A DNA stretch of 64,000 nt from Streptomyces tagetis (lineage in GTDB: Bacteria > Actinomycetota > Actinomycetes > Streptomycetales > Streptomycetaceae), in NCBI RefSeq assembly GCF_018069565.1, contig NZ_JAGPNL010000004.1, positions 496,001 through 560,000 of the forward strand, written 5' to 3'. The translations under genes and the position numbers were made by a program. The notes below the pieces were generated by a model, which made no database searches, was not told where the DNA came from, and saw nothing but the letters and a program-made list of their open reading frames with translations. The stretch's first letter is position 1, and every line of letters begins with the position of its first letter. This document shows, in pieces, positions 63,941 to 64,000 of the stretch.

Positions 63941-64000
63941 GTCCTTTTGCCCTTTCGGCGTCGGCGGCTCTCGGCCGATGTCATACGAGGGAAGACCGCG

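Overview
The window is very GC-rich chromosomal DNA of a Streptomyces or close relative. Third codon positions are almost all G or C, GTG starts are common, and diagnostic genes are present: mycothiol deacetylase MshB, polyphosphate glucokinase, a BldK-type oligopeptide permease, and SpoIIE/HATPase regulators. About 57 protein genes are supported. I saw no rRNA, tRNA, CRISPR array, insertion sequence or prophage.

Left part (1-23 kb) is mostly a conserved actinobacterial core. A minus-strand operon encodes an ECF sigma factor, its zinc anti-sigma factor, an HtrA-like membrane protease and TatB, with an O-methyltransferase divergent from it. Then come a DUF3117 protein, an enoyl-CoA hydratase, DNA glycosylase Tag with a DivIVA-like protein, a FolP2-type dihydropteroate synthase paralogue, a LOG-family protein, DapE, a lysozyme-like membrane protein, a small secreted protein, a DapC-type aminotransferase, a 7Fe ferredoxin, an acetyltransferase, a SirB1-like protein, a PG-binding-domain membrane protein, MshB with its membrane partner, and an S9 peptidase. 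From memory, this order parallels M. tuberculosis Rv1170-Rv1224.

Middle part (23-41 kb) holds two complete oligopeptide ABC transporters head to tail on the minus strand, separated by a 16-bp-stem terminator. The upstream one (29.4-35.6 kb) has the permease, lipoprotein, permease, ATPase, ATPase order of bldKA-E, the importer required for aerial development in S. coelicolor. Next are TypA/BipA and a large LpqW-like lipoprotein.

Accessory part (40.6-56.5 kb) is regulatory and less conserved. It has two large PAS/GAF/PP2C/HATPase proteins, one with a CitA/DcuS-like extracytoplasmic sensor, a free-standing HATPase, a Nudix hydrolase, a SPOR-like small protein, a GntR/UTRA repressor, a proline-rich DUF4190-type membrane protein, an SNF2 helicase with a helix-hairpin-helix region, and a cytochrome P450 overlapped by an unknown 93-residue gene. 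Tandem repeats and G-rich tracts cluster here.

Right part (56.6-64 kb) returns to the core: YchF, a DUF6542 membrane protein, PpgK, IspH, an APC permease, exonuclease VII (XseA/XseB) and a DUF4287 protein, parallel to Rv1107-Rv1112.

No wholly new system is evident. The points most worth checking are an apparent ATT start codon, a stop codon inside a tandem repeat array, a strong promoter pointing away from bldK that may make a short RNA, a palindromic operator at the lpqW-like gene, and the P450 with its overlapping unknown gene.
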